From assembly GCA_033807695.1 (NCBI GenBank), contig CM066308.1, forward strand, positions 2,356,001 to 2,420,000: DNA of 64,000 nucleotides, in the 5' to 3' direction. This DNA is from Daedaleopsis sinensis (lineage: Eukaryota > Basidiomycota > Agaricomycetes > Polyporales > Polyporaceae). Position numbers and translations under genes: made by a program. The number at the start of each line of letters is the position of its first letter. The stretch's first letter is position 1. Below are positions 21,577 through 33,074 of this stretch, piece by piece. The notes below the pieces were generated by a model that searched no databases, was not told the DNA's origin, and saw nothing but the letters and a program-made list of their open reading frames with translations.

Positions 21577-22880
21577 TGCCGACGAAGTATGTGTCGACGA
21601 CAAGGCGGAAGGAGGAGGAGGGAGGAGGAGGAAGAGGGGAAGAGGAAGAGAAAGGGAGAGAAGAGTCCAGGGAGTTGACAGCAAAAGCTGAAGGCGAATA
21701 CAGAGGGCACCCGGTGGGTTATATTCTTTCTCAAATAGCGCCTTTTTGGGCAATCGTGCGACGCTAGATTGACTACACCGGCTTAGTCAGCGCAATTCTG
21801 ATCCCGGTGGAGGTGCGTCTCGCCGCTCGGACGGCTTTTGCCCCAGACAGTCTCAGAGTCCGTGCTCCGCGTCCATCATTGTCTCGGGTAGACACACGCA
21901 AGCCCGCCTGCAGAACATCCGGGTCGGGCACTTCGACGCTGCTCCCCCTGTGCAGACCTTTGTACCCCCTCATGGGATGGCCGTTTTCATGACAGACACG
22001 TCCATACTCGCTACCAGGTAAATAGATTCGAGGGAATGATTACTGCCTGAGTGTGGGTCTAGCATGTCAGACTATGCTCGTAACCGGCCATCATGCATCA
22101 GCGCGCGGTAGTACTCCCCTTAGGCGCTTCACGGGCTTCCTTCCAGCTTCCTCCCCGATAACCGGTGTCGGCTGGCATTACATTCTGCCCTGAATTCGCT
22201 TATAAGCATGAGTCCTATTGTGTTCACAGATGTTCACGAACTCACAGATATCGACAGTATACTCTGATGCGCACCATCATGCAAAGCGGTCGGTCGATCG
22301 GCCTGACATGTACAGTGAAGAGAAGTAAACGTCCGATCAGCTATAGCTATGTATACATATTATTGCCCAGTGAACTAGTGACCGTCGAAACGTACAGTTA
22401 ACGTGCTACGAGCCAGTGAGCAGGTCCGGTCTGCTCTGGTCTGCCCCCAAATAGTCCTCATTGACCCTGGAACCGTGCCAGTCTGATAGACGACGAGCCT
22501 CATGGCCTTAGGAAAAGATGGACCTCGTCCTGCCTAGATCTACAGCTCCTACCAAGAAGAAGCCAGTTGAGTCATCACGCGAATAGTGCGCACATACAAT
22601 ACATACTGTCAGTTTCTCGGAGATTGAGCGCAAGAATCCAGCGTCGAGGCAGAATTCTGTGTGCTTACTGCGCAAAGTCCGGTACCTGCGGGGTAAACAA
22701 CCCCATACGCGTGGCTGGAGAAAGAAACAAGAACTGATAATACCCATCCAGCATGCGCACTAGTACAGAAAGCAAAAGACAAAATGATCGTGCAATAGAG
22801 ATTAGCAGGGGAAACGTAAAATACAATACCGAGGGGTGCCAGCAACCAACAGAGGCAGATGTCATTCGGGGTTAAAGCCG
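21577..22880. other. Gene-poor stretch, no supported gene
   Basis: It holds the promoter of the P450 reductase gene; the plus strand at 21600-21660 is a GGA/GAA-rich purine tract, just upstream of the start codon. The rest shows only short open frames with no recognisable features. Confidence 0.4.
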
Positions 22881-23963
22881 CTACGTTTCCATAGCGTCGT
22901 CTTCCTCATCATCGTCCATCAGTGCGCGTTTGGTACGCTCTCCCTCCCTGTAAGAATGAGGTCGTTAGGTAAAAGTGATATAACGCGCCAAACAAAGTCA
23001 CCTTTGCTTGTGGTCCTCGTCGTCCTCATCTGATCGCTTCCGGCGGACCGAAACGATGCGTTGCTGTGGGTGAGAGGCGATTGCGTTCTTCGCCTTGTAG
23101 ATGGATTCGTATTCCTGCACCATCCACCCTTTAGTCGTAGTCGGAACCCTACATGTAGGGGACGGAATAGCAACACACCTTGATTTGGGTCATAAAGCCG
23201 CCATTCGGGGAAATGCAATAACGGCGGTTCTGCACCAGGTGCAACGCGTCCTCCCAGGAGAGCCCGTAGTACTGCATCACGTACATGACCACAAAGGACG
23301 GCGAGAGACTGATTCCGCCTGGAGCACGGGCACGCGGTGTGAACGCTGCGCACGCGGAAGTAGAGGAAGCGGGGGGGAATGTGGCGCGTACCATTACAGT
23401 GGACCAGGACGCAGCCCCCTTTGGCAATGGCGTCGTCGATGAACTGCTTCGCTCTGCTCGCCGTGCCACACGGCGCACGTTCAGAGCCGGGGACACACGC
23501 GGGACGGACAGCACTCACTGGGGAAACAGGCGGATCAGGTTCTGCTCCTCGCTGTCCTGCACGTCGAGCACCATGTACTGGAAGTGCTCCGGAAAGCGCG
23601 GCCGCACGGAGAACGCCTCCTTCGCGTCGCGGATGCACACGCTGCACAGTGCACGCGAGGGGGGTGCGGATGCGCGGTTCAGCGGGTCGGGACGCCGGGA
23701 GGGTGTGGCTGCACGTACACATGCGTGATCCCGAGCGACTTCAGCGCGTCCAGCGACTTTGATGCTTGCAGCGGTCCAAGAAAGAGGCGGGGGAGGATCT
23801 CCTGGCATTGCCGTCGCATCTCGTAGCTGCAGGAGCAGGGGGGATGAGTGTCCGAGGAGTATGGCCGCTTCCACCTGCGGGTTTGTACAGACCTCCATTC
23901 CACATCGGAAGGCCCTTGGATCAGCTCCCTGAGCTGGTCTTGTGTGAATGTCGACGGATCCAT
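22881..23963 (-). CDS. STYX-like dual-specificity pseudophosphatase
   Basis: The start is MDPSTFTQDQLRELIQGPSD at 23963. The next exon gives YEMRRQCQEILPRLFLGPLQ and SLDALKSLGITHV, closely like the opening of human STYX, followed by FPEHFQYMVLDVQDSEEQNL and AKQFIDDAIAKGGCVLVHCN. The active-site loop, joined across an intron, reads HCNGGISLSPSFVV. The catalytic cysteine is present, but the arginine of the CX5R signature is leucine, so catalysis is not expected. WEDALHLVQNRRYCISPNGG and an EYESIYKAKNAIA helix follow, then a basic tail and an acidic end (DDDEEDDAMET) at 22881. STYX proteins bind phosphorylated partners as decoys. The partner here is unknown. Confidence 0.85.
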
Positions 23964-24201
23964 CGCAGGGTATGGGCGACAATCCTGTTATAGGGAGTCG
24001 GGGGAGGACGAGCGAGGAGGAGGAGGCAGAGATGTAACCAGTAGTCCAGTACTACATAAGGCTCGTAGGCGGCTAACACCGAATCGCAAAATCGGCGGCA
24101 ACTTGCAAGTGCCCTTCATCTCTTGCGAGACAAACGACATCCTCTACACGGACCAAGCACCTGACTATCTATATCACTCTCTGTCGCGCTTCGTGTCAGC
24201 A
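23964..24201. promoter_or_regulatory. Divergent promoter between STYX-like gene and ZNG1
   Basis: About 238 bp separate the two start codons, which point away from each other. A GA-rich stretch lies near 23998-24030. No specific binding site was recognised. Confidence 0.4.
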
Positions 24202-25866
24202 ATGGACGACATTGATGATATTCCGTGCGCCATCTCTGCTGATACGCGACGTCTCTGGGGTACTAAGGTGCCTTCCGAATCTTAGAGAGCTTCTTGACAC
24301 TACAAAGCCTGAGGATGCTCCGGAAGGTCTTTCAGTCCCCATGGAAAATAAAGAGTCGGGGGGCAGCACTGTGCCTTTGACCATCATATGCGGCTTTCTT
24401 GGGGCTGGGAAATCCACACTCGTCCGGTGCGTACACCGACGCAGCACGGATCAAGCGGGGAACGGGTGCTGAGAACGATGTACAGGCGGATACTCACCGA
24501 ACGGCACGGCTACCGGATAGCGGTGATAATGAACGAGTTCGGCGATACGGCTGTAAGGATGGCTTCAACTCGTGCGTGCGGGGATATGCTGAGCATTGGG
24601 TTGGGCGGACGCTGGTTAGGACATCGAAGGTGCGTCTCGGAACATCTCATCTGCATATAAGTATCCTTCCCAGTCTTCATGCTCCATTCATCAAGTACGC
24701 CGCGCGATGGACGATCCCTGACCAACCTTTCCAGCTAAGACTATAAACGTCTCGTCCCCGGACGATCCCAGTCAGCAAACCGAAGAGTTTCTGGAGCTCG
24801 CAAATGGCTGTTTATGCTGCAGCATCAAAGACTCTGGCGTCGCCGCGATCGAGAAGCTCATGCAGCGCAAAGGCGCGTTTGACCACATCCTTCTCGAGAC
24901 AACGGGACTGGCGGATCCCGGTACGTAGCCGGCGGCGGTTCAACGACATGTCTTCTCTGACGTCATAGCATAGGACCTATAGCGTCCATGTTCTGGCAGA
25001 ACGAGGAATTCTCCATGGGGCTCGGACGCGAGATACACCTGGACGGTGTTGTTTGTGTGGTCGACGCCGTGTTCGGTCGTCAGGTATGCATGATCATAGC
25101 TTGCGCACTCGAGACCGTGGCTCACGGACGAGTAGCAAATGGAAGAAGACCACGCCGCCGACGGCGTCGGGGAGAGCTTGCGGTGAGCTCCTTGCCCCAT
25201 GCTACATGCGCAAACCCTCATCTGAATCATATCAGACAGATTGCGGCAGCGGACGTCATCCTCTTGAACAAAGTCGACCTCGTGTCTCCGACAGAAGCAG
25301 ACGCGACGGAGGCAGTTATTCGGGGCATCAACCCCGCCGCATCGTTCTACCGCACGGTGCGCGGAGAAATCGACCTCAAGCACATCATGGGCGTCGACGC
25401 ATACGCCTCCCGACAACTCATGTCCGAAACACAAGCACTCTCGCACTCGACGTGCGATCACCCGCACAAACACGGCGAGCACGACCACCATCACGAGCAC
25501 AACAAGGGACCGACGCACTACGAGCTTCGCGGGATCTCGAGTCTGCAAATCGATGTTCCCAAGCTCAGTGCTGTGCAGATGACCCAGCTTGACGAGTGGA
25601 TCAGAACGGTGCTGTGGGAGAAGCAGGTTCCGGGAAGACCGGAAAGAACATCAGGCACGATCGAAGTCCTACGGTGCAAAGGCCTCTTCGTGACGGAAGC
25701 TGGGGAGCTCTACGTCTTGCAAGGAGTCAGGAACCTGTATGAGATCTCGCAGGTGGACGATGAGGGGGCGTTGGGTCTACCGGACACCGGCAAGCTTGTG
25801 TTCATAGGCAAAGGACTCGACGAGGATGTCAGGCACAGTCTAGTAGAGCATCTAGGGATTGTATGA
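24202..25866 (+). CDS. ZNG1: Zinc chaperone GTPase of the COG0523/CobW family
   Basis: ZNG1 is a GTPase that delivers zinc to client metalloproteins such as methionine aminopeptidase. The start ATG at 24202 gives MDDIDDIP, which splices over a 61-nt intron to [18 protein letters not shown], the expected DDIPELLD opening. The G-domain follows: [18 protein letters not shown] (Walker A), [20 protein letters not shown] (across a 10-nt exon at 24620-24629), [12 protein letters not shown] with the CxCC zinc site, ETTGLADPG, and [13 protein letters not shown] histidine-rich loop, [19 protein letters not shown], lies between the G-domain and the CobW C-terminal domain ([20 protein letters not shown]). 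It ends at 25866. All nucleotide and metal motifs are intact. Confidence 0.92.
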
Positions 25867-26331
25867 CATGCTGCACATATGCATGCGAAGTTCCAAGCAG
25901 TCCCGACTCCCGATGAGCGGACATCACGCAAACTCCGACGTCTGACGCTATTTCCCCAGTATTCCCCGCGTTGACTGGGTGTCTCCGCTGATTTCGGTCT
26001 TCGGTGGCCATGCAGGGATCTGAGACGGGATTAGCTCGCTATCCAGCCACTCAGGGCCCAACAGGTGAACTAACCTTACGACAGCTGCGATGCACTTGCT
26101 GTGTCTGTCTGATGACCAAACTCCGGCGCATCGTGGCAGCACCGTTGTTCGGTGGTGTGAACCTGATGTGTTTCAAGGTTAAGAGCTAAGAACCCATCCA
26201 CGGATCACAAACGAGTGTGAGGTTCACACCTGTCCGAACGCGTCCCGACGCTTGGAAGTGGAACCAGGGAGGGAGTGTCCGACCGCAAACGGTCTGTTGC
26301 GGACGAACCATGTCTGCCGTCAACCAGAGTG
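25867..26331. other. Convergent intergenic region
   Basis: Lies between the 3' ends of ZNG1 and YAE1. No gene is supported. Confidence 0.4.
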
Positions 26332-27011
26332 TCAACTCCACTGTAATGCCAGACCAAGGTCTTGCGATATCTTCATCAGACGCTCCTTGAGCTGTACGAC
26401 GTCTTCCGCCGTGGGCCTTGCGGGGGCGGCAGGAGGTGCTGGGTCTCCGAACCTCCCAGAAGCATCCATCTGCGCCATCAGGTCTTCCAGACCCTCAATG
26501 TCCCGTTTGTCCCTAATCTCTTCGTTCAGTTTCGCTGGGTCCGTCAAGTCCGCGCCGTCATCGTCTTCGTCCATAGCTTGCGCGGACTCGAGGTGCTCGC
26601 GAGCATGTGCGATTGCCTCAAGGTCAGGCGGCGCGATGTCCGAGAAGCGCACGTTCGCGAGGGCCGTCGCAATCTCGCGAACCTCGTTGACGAGCTCAAT
26701 CTGAGGCGATGGGGTGCGGGAGAGGAAGGCGAGGAGGGCAGAACAGACCCCACGGAGGATGCCTAGCTCGCGGCCGATGGGGGCGCCGACCTGTGCGAAG
26801 CCGTCGTCGAAACCTTCTTGCAGAGCTGACTCCTTCCCGGCTGTTATGCCCTCACGGTATCCTGCCTGAATGTAAGAATCGTGGTCATTTTTTCAGTTGT
26901 TTGAGTTGAAGAGAAGACGAGACACACGTTGGTAAAGTCGGAAGAGATCTTCTCCCACTCCGAGTCTCGTAGGATAGTTGGGTCGCTGCTCCAGATTCCT
27001 TCATCATCCAT
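26332..27011 (-). CDS. YAE1: Yae1-family protein (deca-GX3 motif)
   Basis: Yae1 works with Lto1 as an adaptor that brings the ABC protein Rli1 to the cytosolic iron-sulfur assembly machinery, a step needed for ribosome recycling. Exon 1 starts MDDEGIWSSDPTILRDSEWE at 27011 and ends FTN. After one intron, exon 2 reads AGYREGITAGKESALQEGFD and DGFAQVGAPIGRELG, a run of glycines every fourth residue that is the family signature. The remainder is a helical and acidic region (AMDEDDDGADLTDPAKLNEE) ending at 26332. The C-terminal residues LQWS do not match the tryptophan-ended adaptor signal of Lto1. The gene reads away from HUT1. Confidence 0.82.
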
Positions 27012-27342
27012 GGTGTTCAGTATTTGCTTATACCGAGGGTATTGTGTGAGTAGCGTCCGGTTGATCGAGTGTGTTGAGGTTGCAGGAGAGCGACTCTTCA
27101 GGCAGAAAAGCGATCGGAGGGAGATCGGATCTGCCGGCAAGGACCCGGCCCTGCGGCCCGCTATAGCAATAGCTAGGGTTAGGGGCAGTGCCACGTCTAG
27201 TTAACCTCCACGTATTCTCCGAGGCTGCTTTACCTCGGACCGCCTGGACTATTTTGCTGCTTTGCTCTAAGTTATTATCTTTGACTCGTCCTTCCGCCGC
27301 TCTTCACCCCGCTAGGACTGTGGACGCCTCCCAACATCGGCC
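27012..27342. promoter_or_regulatory. Divergent promoter between YAE1 and HUT1
   Basis: A 331-bp stretch between two outward-reading starts. Nothing coding is seen. It contains TTAACCTCCACGTATTCTC near 27201 but no recognised factor site. Confidence 0.35.
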
Positions 27343-28810
27343 ATGTCGTACTTGAGGTAGGAACGGAGTTAGCAGAACGCGTCCAGTTCGTTGATTGGTC
27401 TATGCAGGCTTGCATTATGTGTAGTGGGAGTCTACTCAATGTTCTTGGTGAGTCTCGGTTAGTCTGAAGCGTACTGTGAGGCTGACACGTATGTAAAGCT
27501 ATGGGCAATAGCCCAAGAACGATGTACGTCTTGTGGACTACCGTTTGGACTGTACATCATTTCTGAAGAGCACTCTAGTATCAGTTCCCTTCCAGAACAT
27601 TAACGGCGAATCGTCTGAGAAGTTCCACTCCCCCTTGTTTTTGGGGACTTGTCAGAGTATTCTGAGCTCCCTGGCGGCTCTAGCATACATATTCCTTCGC
27701 CGGACACCTAGTCAGACGATCTCTCAAACCTTGGGGCTCTATGACGCTCCGAAACCCGCTTCGAACGGTACGGCAAATGGCAAGGTCAACGGCAGCGCGG
27801 CCACCAACGGACATGCTGCACCTGCTAAGCTCCATGACTCCCGTTTCGACAATAGGTCGCTGCTCCTCCGTTACTTCCAGTGCGCTGTCTTTATCACCTC
27901 CGCTGCCCCGTTCGGCTTCGCTGCGCTCTCTTATATCACGTACCCCGCGATGGTTCTCGGCAAGTCGTGCAAACTCGTTCCTGTCATGATCATGAACGTC
28001 CTACTTTACCGCCGCAAGTTTGCTCGCCACAAGTACCTCGTCGTCGCAATGGTCACGTTTGGGATCACTATGTTCATGGGCTTTGGCAACGAGAAGCCGT
28101 CCAAGGGCAAGGCGTCAAAGAACGGTGATCTTTCACCATACGCTCAGCTCATCGGCATCACGTACCTCCTCATTAACCTTGCTATCGACGGCGCAACAAA
28201 CTCGACGCAGGACGAGATCTTCGCGCGGTACAAGGTCACTGGGCAGCAGATGATGTTCTGGATCAATCTCTTCTGCACCGCGCTCACAACCTTCATCTCC
28301 ATCCTTCCCCTACCATACATTCCAGTTCTCCACCCATCCTCCTCCGGCACCGAGCTCCAGGGCGCGCTCGAGTTCATCCGCACGCATCCTTCTGTGGTCG
28401 TGCCCCTCGCGCAGTTCGCATTCACTGGCGCGCTGGGCCAGCTGTTCATCTTCGAGACGTTGCAGCACTTCGGCTCGCTGACCCTCGTGTACGTGCATGA
28501 TTCCAGGCGTATGATCACAGTTCTTTGCTGACAGTTGTATGCGAATGCAGAACCATAACTCTGACACGGAAGTTGTTCACCATGCTCCTTTCCGTCGTCG
28601 TATACAACCACAAGTTGACGCCAGGGCAATGGGCTGGCGCAAGTGTGGTATTCGCAGGTATCTCTGTGGAAGCATGGGTGAAGCGGAAGGGTGAGTCCGG
28701 TTCGTGGTGTTCCTACATGTAGAAGGAGCTGACGAACGTGTTGCGACGTAGACGTCCATGCTAAACGGGTTATCCAAGAGAAAGAAAAGGCTCGTATCAA
28801 GACTCTTTGA
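27343..28810 (+). CDS. HUT1: UDP-galactose transporter homologue HUT1 (SLC35B type)
   Basis: HUT1 is an ER nucleotide-sugar transporter of about ten helices. A 14-nt first exon (MSYLR, 27343) joins [13 protein letters not shown], then a 25-nt exon gives LWAIAQER, and the next exon [20 protein letters not shown]; together they reproduce the family's conserved WAIAQERL start. The long exon has [40 protein letters not shown] (the conserved TYPA-GKSCK motif), [38 protein letters not shown] and [20 protein letters not shown]. After an intron, [20 protein letters not shown] and [19 protein letters not shown] follow, and a last small exon ends [10 protein letters not shown] at 28810. A soluble insertion rich in Asn/Gly/Ala ([20 protein letters not shown]) sits between the first helices. 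Confidence 0.92.
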
Positions 28811-29072
28811 CATGGATTCGCTAGTGTACATCCATAGAGGAACATCTGCATCAATGCTTCCGCTTTCAGTTACAGGACATGGTATACCTTCCGCTATCAT
28901 CTACATGATGGTGACCGCAGCGATGACGGTGTTTCGCATGAATTGGTGAGCTGTACGAAACAAAACAAAACGAACGATCCAGAACGTAGTTGTGGACAAC
29001 ACTCTGGCAGACATGGCTCGTGTACGAGGTACGTGCGCTACTAGCGGTGGTGATACAGTGAGTTTAGGTTCT

Positions 29073-32000
29073 TTACGACAAGCGCAAGCCTATCTTTCCG
29101 CCGCGACGCCCGCGGCCCTCTATTCCTCGCCTTCCTCCTCTTCCTCCTCTCGCAGACGTTGCGCTAGTGGGGGATCCCGATGCTGGGGATTCAACGGTCT
29201 CTGGCGGCTGCCGAGTTAATTAGGACACCGGCGAGCAAGCTGGGAGCGTCACTTACCGCCACTTGGAGGTTGGCTTCCGCTTCGGGAGGTACGACCCGAG
29301 CTTCCTGTACGGTCACGCCCAGGGCCACCGGTGCCAGACGGGCGCTGGCTTGTGCGTGATGATGGGCGAGAAGGAGGCGATCCGATAGGGGATGATGGGC
29401 GAGAAGGACGCGATCCAATAGGGGACGATGGGCGCGATTCGAGCGCAGGGGACGATGGACGCGAGCTTGCCCCGCGGTAGGGTGATACGGGGCGCGGGCC
29501 CCCGTTCGTGGTCGGTGTGGCTGGGCGCCCGATGTGCATGTCTGTGAAGCGTGTCGTGGTTGACCCGCGGCGCCCGTTGTGCATGTCGGCGAAGCTTGTC
29601 TGCATACGACGGAGCTCGAAGAGAAGATCGCCGTCGAGGTTGAACATGGGGCTGCAGAGTGTGAAGGCGCTCGCGTTGGGGTAGTAGTAATGCCACGCGC
29701 CCTCGAGTTCTTTCAGCTCCTGCAGTACATTGTCGAAGTCTTGCTTTAGGGGCAGGTTCTTCTTGAGGGTCGTGTAAGCGTCGGGGATGTTGCCGCTGCC
29801 GCGTCGGACAGCCCAAGTGGTGTTCTTGGGCGGAGGATGGCGGATATCGTCGAGCCCGTCGATGTCCACTTTCACAAGACCGCGGCCGACTGTTTTCACG
29901 GAGATGGATACATGCCAGAATGCAGAGGATTCGGTGCTGTCGTTGTACGAGTATGTGAGTCAGGATGTCCTACGACGATGGTAACAAAGCCCGCATTCAG
30001 GCGTACAGGATAGTACGTACCTCCACCTGCTGTCACTCTGGGCACTGGCCACGCGCAATTGTATATTGCCCGACATTTTGATCTCAAGGGAACCATTGGA
30101 CAGATTGTCGACGTCGGGAAGTTCGAGCCTGTTCTCAGTTGTACCTATTTTCTGGTCAGCACTAATGAACTAGTGAAAACAGGCAGTTCCGTCACGTACA
30201 CGAGATGGTATAATCTCCTTTCACCTGAACGTTCGACCCAGTTTCGTGCCGCCGCCAGTCCTGATGGTACTTCCACTCGAAGCTGTTTGCCAGGAGCTCG
30301 TCCTCCGCGTCTAGCGACTTCCACTTGCACTGCTTCATATTGAAATCCTTGTGGTCTGCCCAGCGGAGCACGATGTCTGCGTCCTGGCTGTCGTACGACG
30401 GCGAGACTGGAATAAGCGTCGTGAGGGCATTAACACGCGCGAGAAGGGTACGCAGCCGCATAATGAAGGTGCTCCTAGAAATTGCAAATGTGCCATGAGA
30501 GAACCCCGCGCTTGCATGGACGATCCACTCGGCCGACGGTTTGAAGGAATACACCTTGGTAACGGACGCGGTGCCTGTCATACCGAAGACGAAGAGGATG
30601 CCCTCGGACCGTGCGCGTGAGATTGTCTGGGCTTCGGCGTGCTCTGGACCATCGCTGCTTATGTCCTGTCCCAGGTCGTATGATTCGTCCGCGTAAGTTC
30701 GGAATGCCATTGAGGTGAACCGATAGAATGTGGAGAGCGACTCTGCTTGGTAGACAGGGACGGTGGCCAACACATGGACCCCGTGCTGCATGAGAGCAGC
30801 GAAATATTCCTCGGCTATCTTGTCGATGAGAAATCGTTGGGCGCGTCTGCTCATGTCTGTGTCATCGTCGTAATATGACTCGTCGAAGAACATATGAATG
30901 GGGGATGGGCGAGCATCTATGAAGAATGTCAGCAGATACTTTTGACCGATGTGCGTAGCTATGATTCGCACTTTTGAGGTTCAGATATATGTGGCGAAGT
31001 TCGTATCTCGAGTCCGTGCCTTCTACGTGTGGTTCAACGTAGGGCTTATTCTCGTAGTTGTTATTGGGGAGATCTCTGTGCGAGCTCTCCAACATCTCCA
31101 CCTCGTACGCGATGCAGCATGCAGAGATCAGAGTCGCCTCATCCCTATAGAATAGGAGAGTGTTCATCAGCATTGAGATGATCAGTACCACTGCAACAGG
31201 AACACGAACCCATCTTTCATTCTCAACGAGCCCTCACTTATGTTCACCATTATGATTGCCTTGCCCGCCGAGCCGTCGATATATGAGCCGTCTTGGAAGC
31301 TGTTAAGCATCCGCACCGTGACCGACTTGATTTCGAGCAAGATGCTATTGCTTTCCCAGTGCATCAGGTCGCGGAAAGTCGACAGCCGGATCCGAATTTG
31401 GTTGTTCAACGAGGTCTGGGAGATGGCCATGATCACGTCAAAGTGTTGAGTCTTCGTATGACGGATAGTCACATTTAGACCGCTGGTACTGGAGTCGCGC
31501 TCGAGCATCCACCAGCTACCGTCAGCCTCGACGGTGACTGAGTGTCCAACGCGAATGCGCTGGTCCCGTACTAGTTCCCGTAGCCCAGCCTTGCGTACGA
31601 TGACGATGTACTCCTTGACGAAGAAGTCAATGAGTAGCTCTTGTGCTATAACGTGCTCTTCCCTGGCCTCTGTGGGGAATACGGAAAGCTTCCGGGAATG
31701 ATGAGCACCTATGCATAGCACAAGACACGATTTCATTATATATCATAAGGGGATTCCAGATTGCAAACACTTACTCGAAGGAAGAATTGAGATATCCCTG
31801 TTGTGCGCCTCAACATCCACAATCAATGCGATCTGCCAGTCTTCGTAATCGGGGACTGGACTGCGCAATCGAGGCGAGATCAGGCAACGATGAACAAGAG
31901 AAACGCAAAGGGAGACACAGCTTACCGGTCCTCGTCAGCAGAGTCGGAGAACGCCACTTCAGTCAACTGGAATACCAGGATGACCTCTCGGGCACATAGG

Positions 32001-33074
32001 ATCCGGACTTTGGGTGCGCCGAACTTCAGATAGCAGTACCATTTAATTTCCTCCCCTTTCTGGTGAACGGATAGCCACGTTCGATACTCCGCGAGAGAAG
32101 TGGTGTCGTCCCAGTTCGTCCTGCCACTGTCGCGGACGACGAAATAGCATGAGTACCATAACAATGAAAGGTAACCGTTGATCATGGCATCGGTGTAGCC
32201 GTTGATCTCCCTTAGTAGATGCTTTGTGGAGCTAGATAGCAGGGAGAAAGACACGGACGGGCGGAACTCGTCGTCGTTGAACTCCGGCGAAGAAAAGAGG
32301 ACATGGTGTCCACCATCTTGAAGTGCTCTAAGATACCCGGTTAGCACCCGCTTAAGATCGTGCAGGCTAAGAGTATCTTCATCGATGTCTTTTGTGCCAA
32401 TGGACTCCAAAAGGGCGGCGTCTACGGTCACATCTGTACGGTCACATCTGATGGTTGAGATGTATTGCAGACTCAAAGGGTAGGGATGGACTTACGTTCG
32501 AAGTCGAACACCAGCAGACGGATGCGACTCTCGTGATCACCGATCTTCAGGTCGTTACCCAGTATGGACCTCCATTCAGTAGGGACCCGGAACGTTGTAG
32601 CAAAAGGCGGGCCTGGAATGAAGGACTCGGTCCTAAAGGGTAACATGAAGGAGAAAAGAGTTATCATGTCGAGTAAGACACTCACCCTTCGCGATCCAAA
32701 TTGAGGATCGAGTTGATATGGATTGTGAGCAGTGCATCATGGTCACAAATAAAGGAGAGGGTAGGGGGATCGAAGGAGAATTCGAGTGTGGATCCGTGAC
32801 CCGTTCGGCCGGTGTTTTTCAAACGAGCAGCATATTTTGCCCACGCGAACGATAGTCCTGTTGGGGCATCCTTCTCCGTAAATTTGGAATTCATCGACTG
32901 AGGTCTCAGAGAATACCCACTCTGTTCCTCTGACCATGTTGTCTGAGGGCTCTTGTATAGGACGTCGTATCGCTTGGAGGAGATGGCGTGATTGGTTCGC
33001 AGTTGTGACGTGAGATATTCGAGAGTGACTTCAGCTTCGAGCTGCGTCTCCTCCGATATGTGCGAGGACTGCAT
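29073..33074 (-). CDS. Large protein of unknown function, tandem paralogue A
   Basis: I do not recognise the family. The start is MQSSHISEETQLEAEVTLEY at 33074. Conserved blocks, in order: LSFICDHDALLTIHIN; LGNDLKIGDHESRIRLLVFD; LQDGGHHVLFSSPEFNDDEF; FGAPKVRILCAREVILVFQL; DGSWWMLERDSSTSGLNVTI; ELRHIYLNLKSA; ILFVFGMTGTASVTKVYSFK with AGFSHGTFAISRSTFIMRLR and ARVNALTTLIP; ELEGAWHYYYPNASAFTLCS with DGDLLFELRRM. Each has a counterpart in the gene at 34608-38226. The tail is Ser/Arg/Pro-rich. Reading straight on gives a stop at 29249, but a strong GTAAGT donor just before it joins, over 56 nt, to an Arg/Gly-rich exon (ARGGRGGRRG) ending at 29073. No signal peptide or membrane segment was seen. Roughly 1,050-1,100 residues. 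Confidence 0.7.

Noticed and set aside
21577..21753. An upstream extension of the P450 reductase start
   Set aside because: The extra 59 codons read as a repetitive leader (LSLPLPLFLLLPPPPS) and the expected membrane anchor follows the ATG at 21576.
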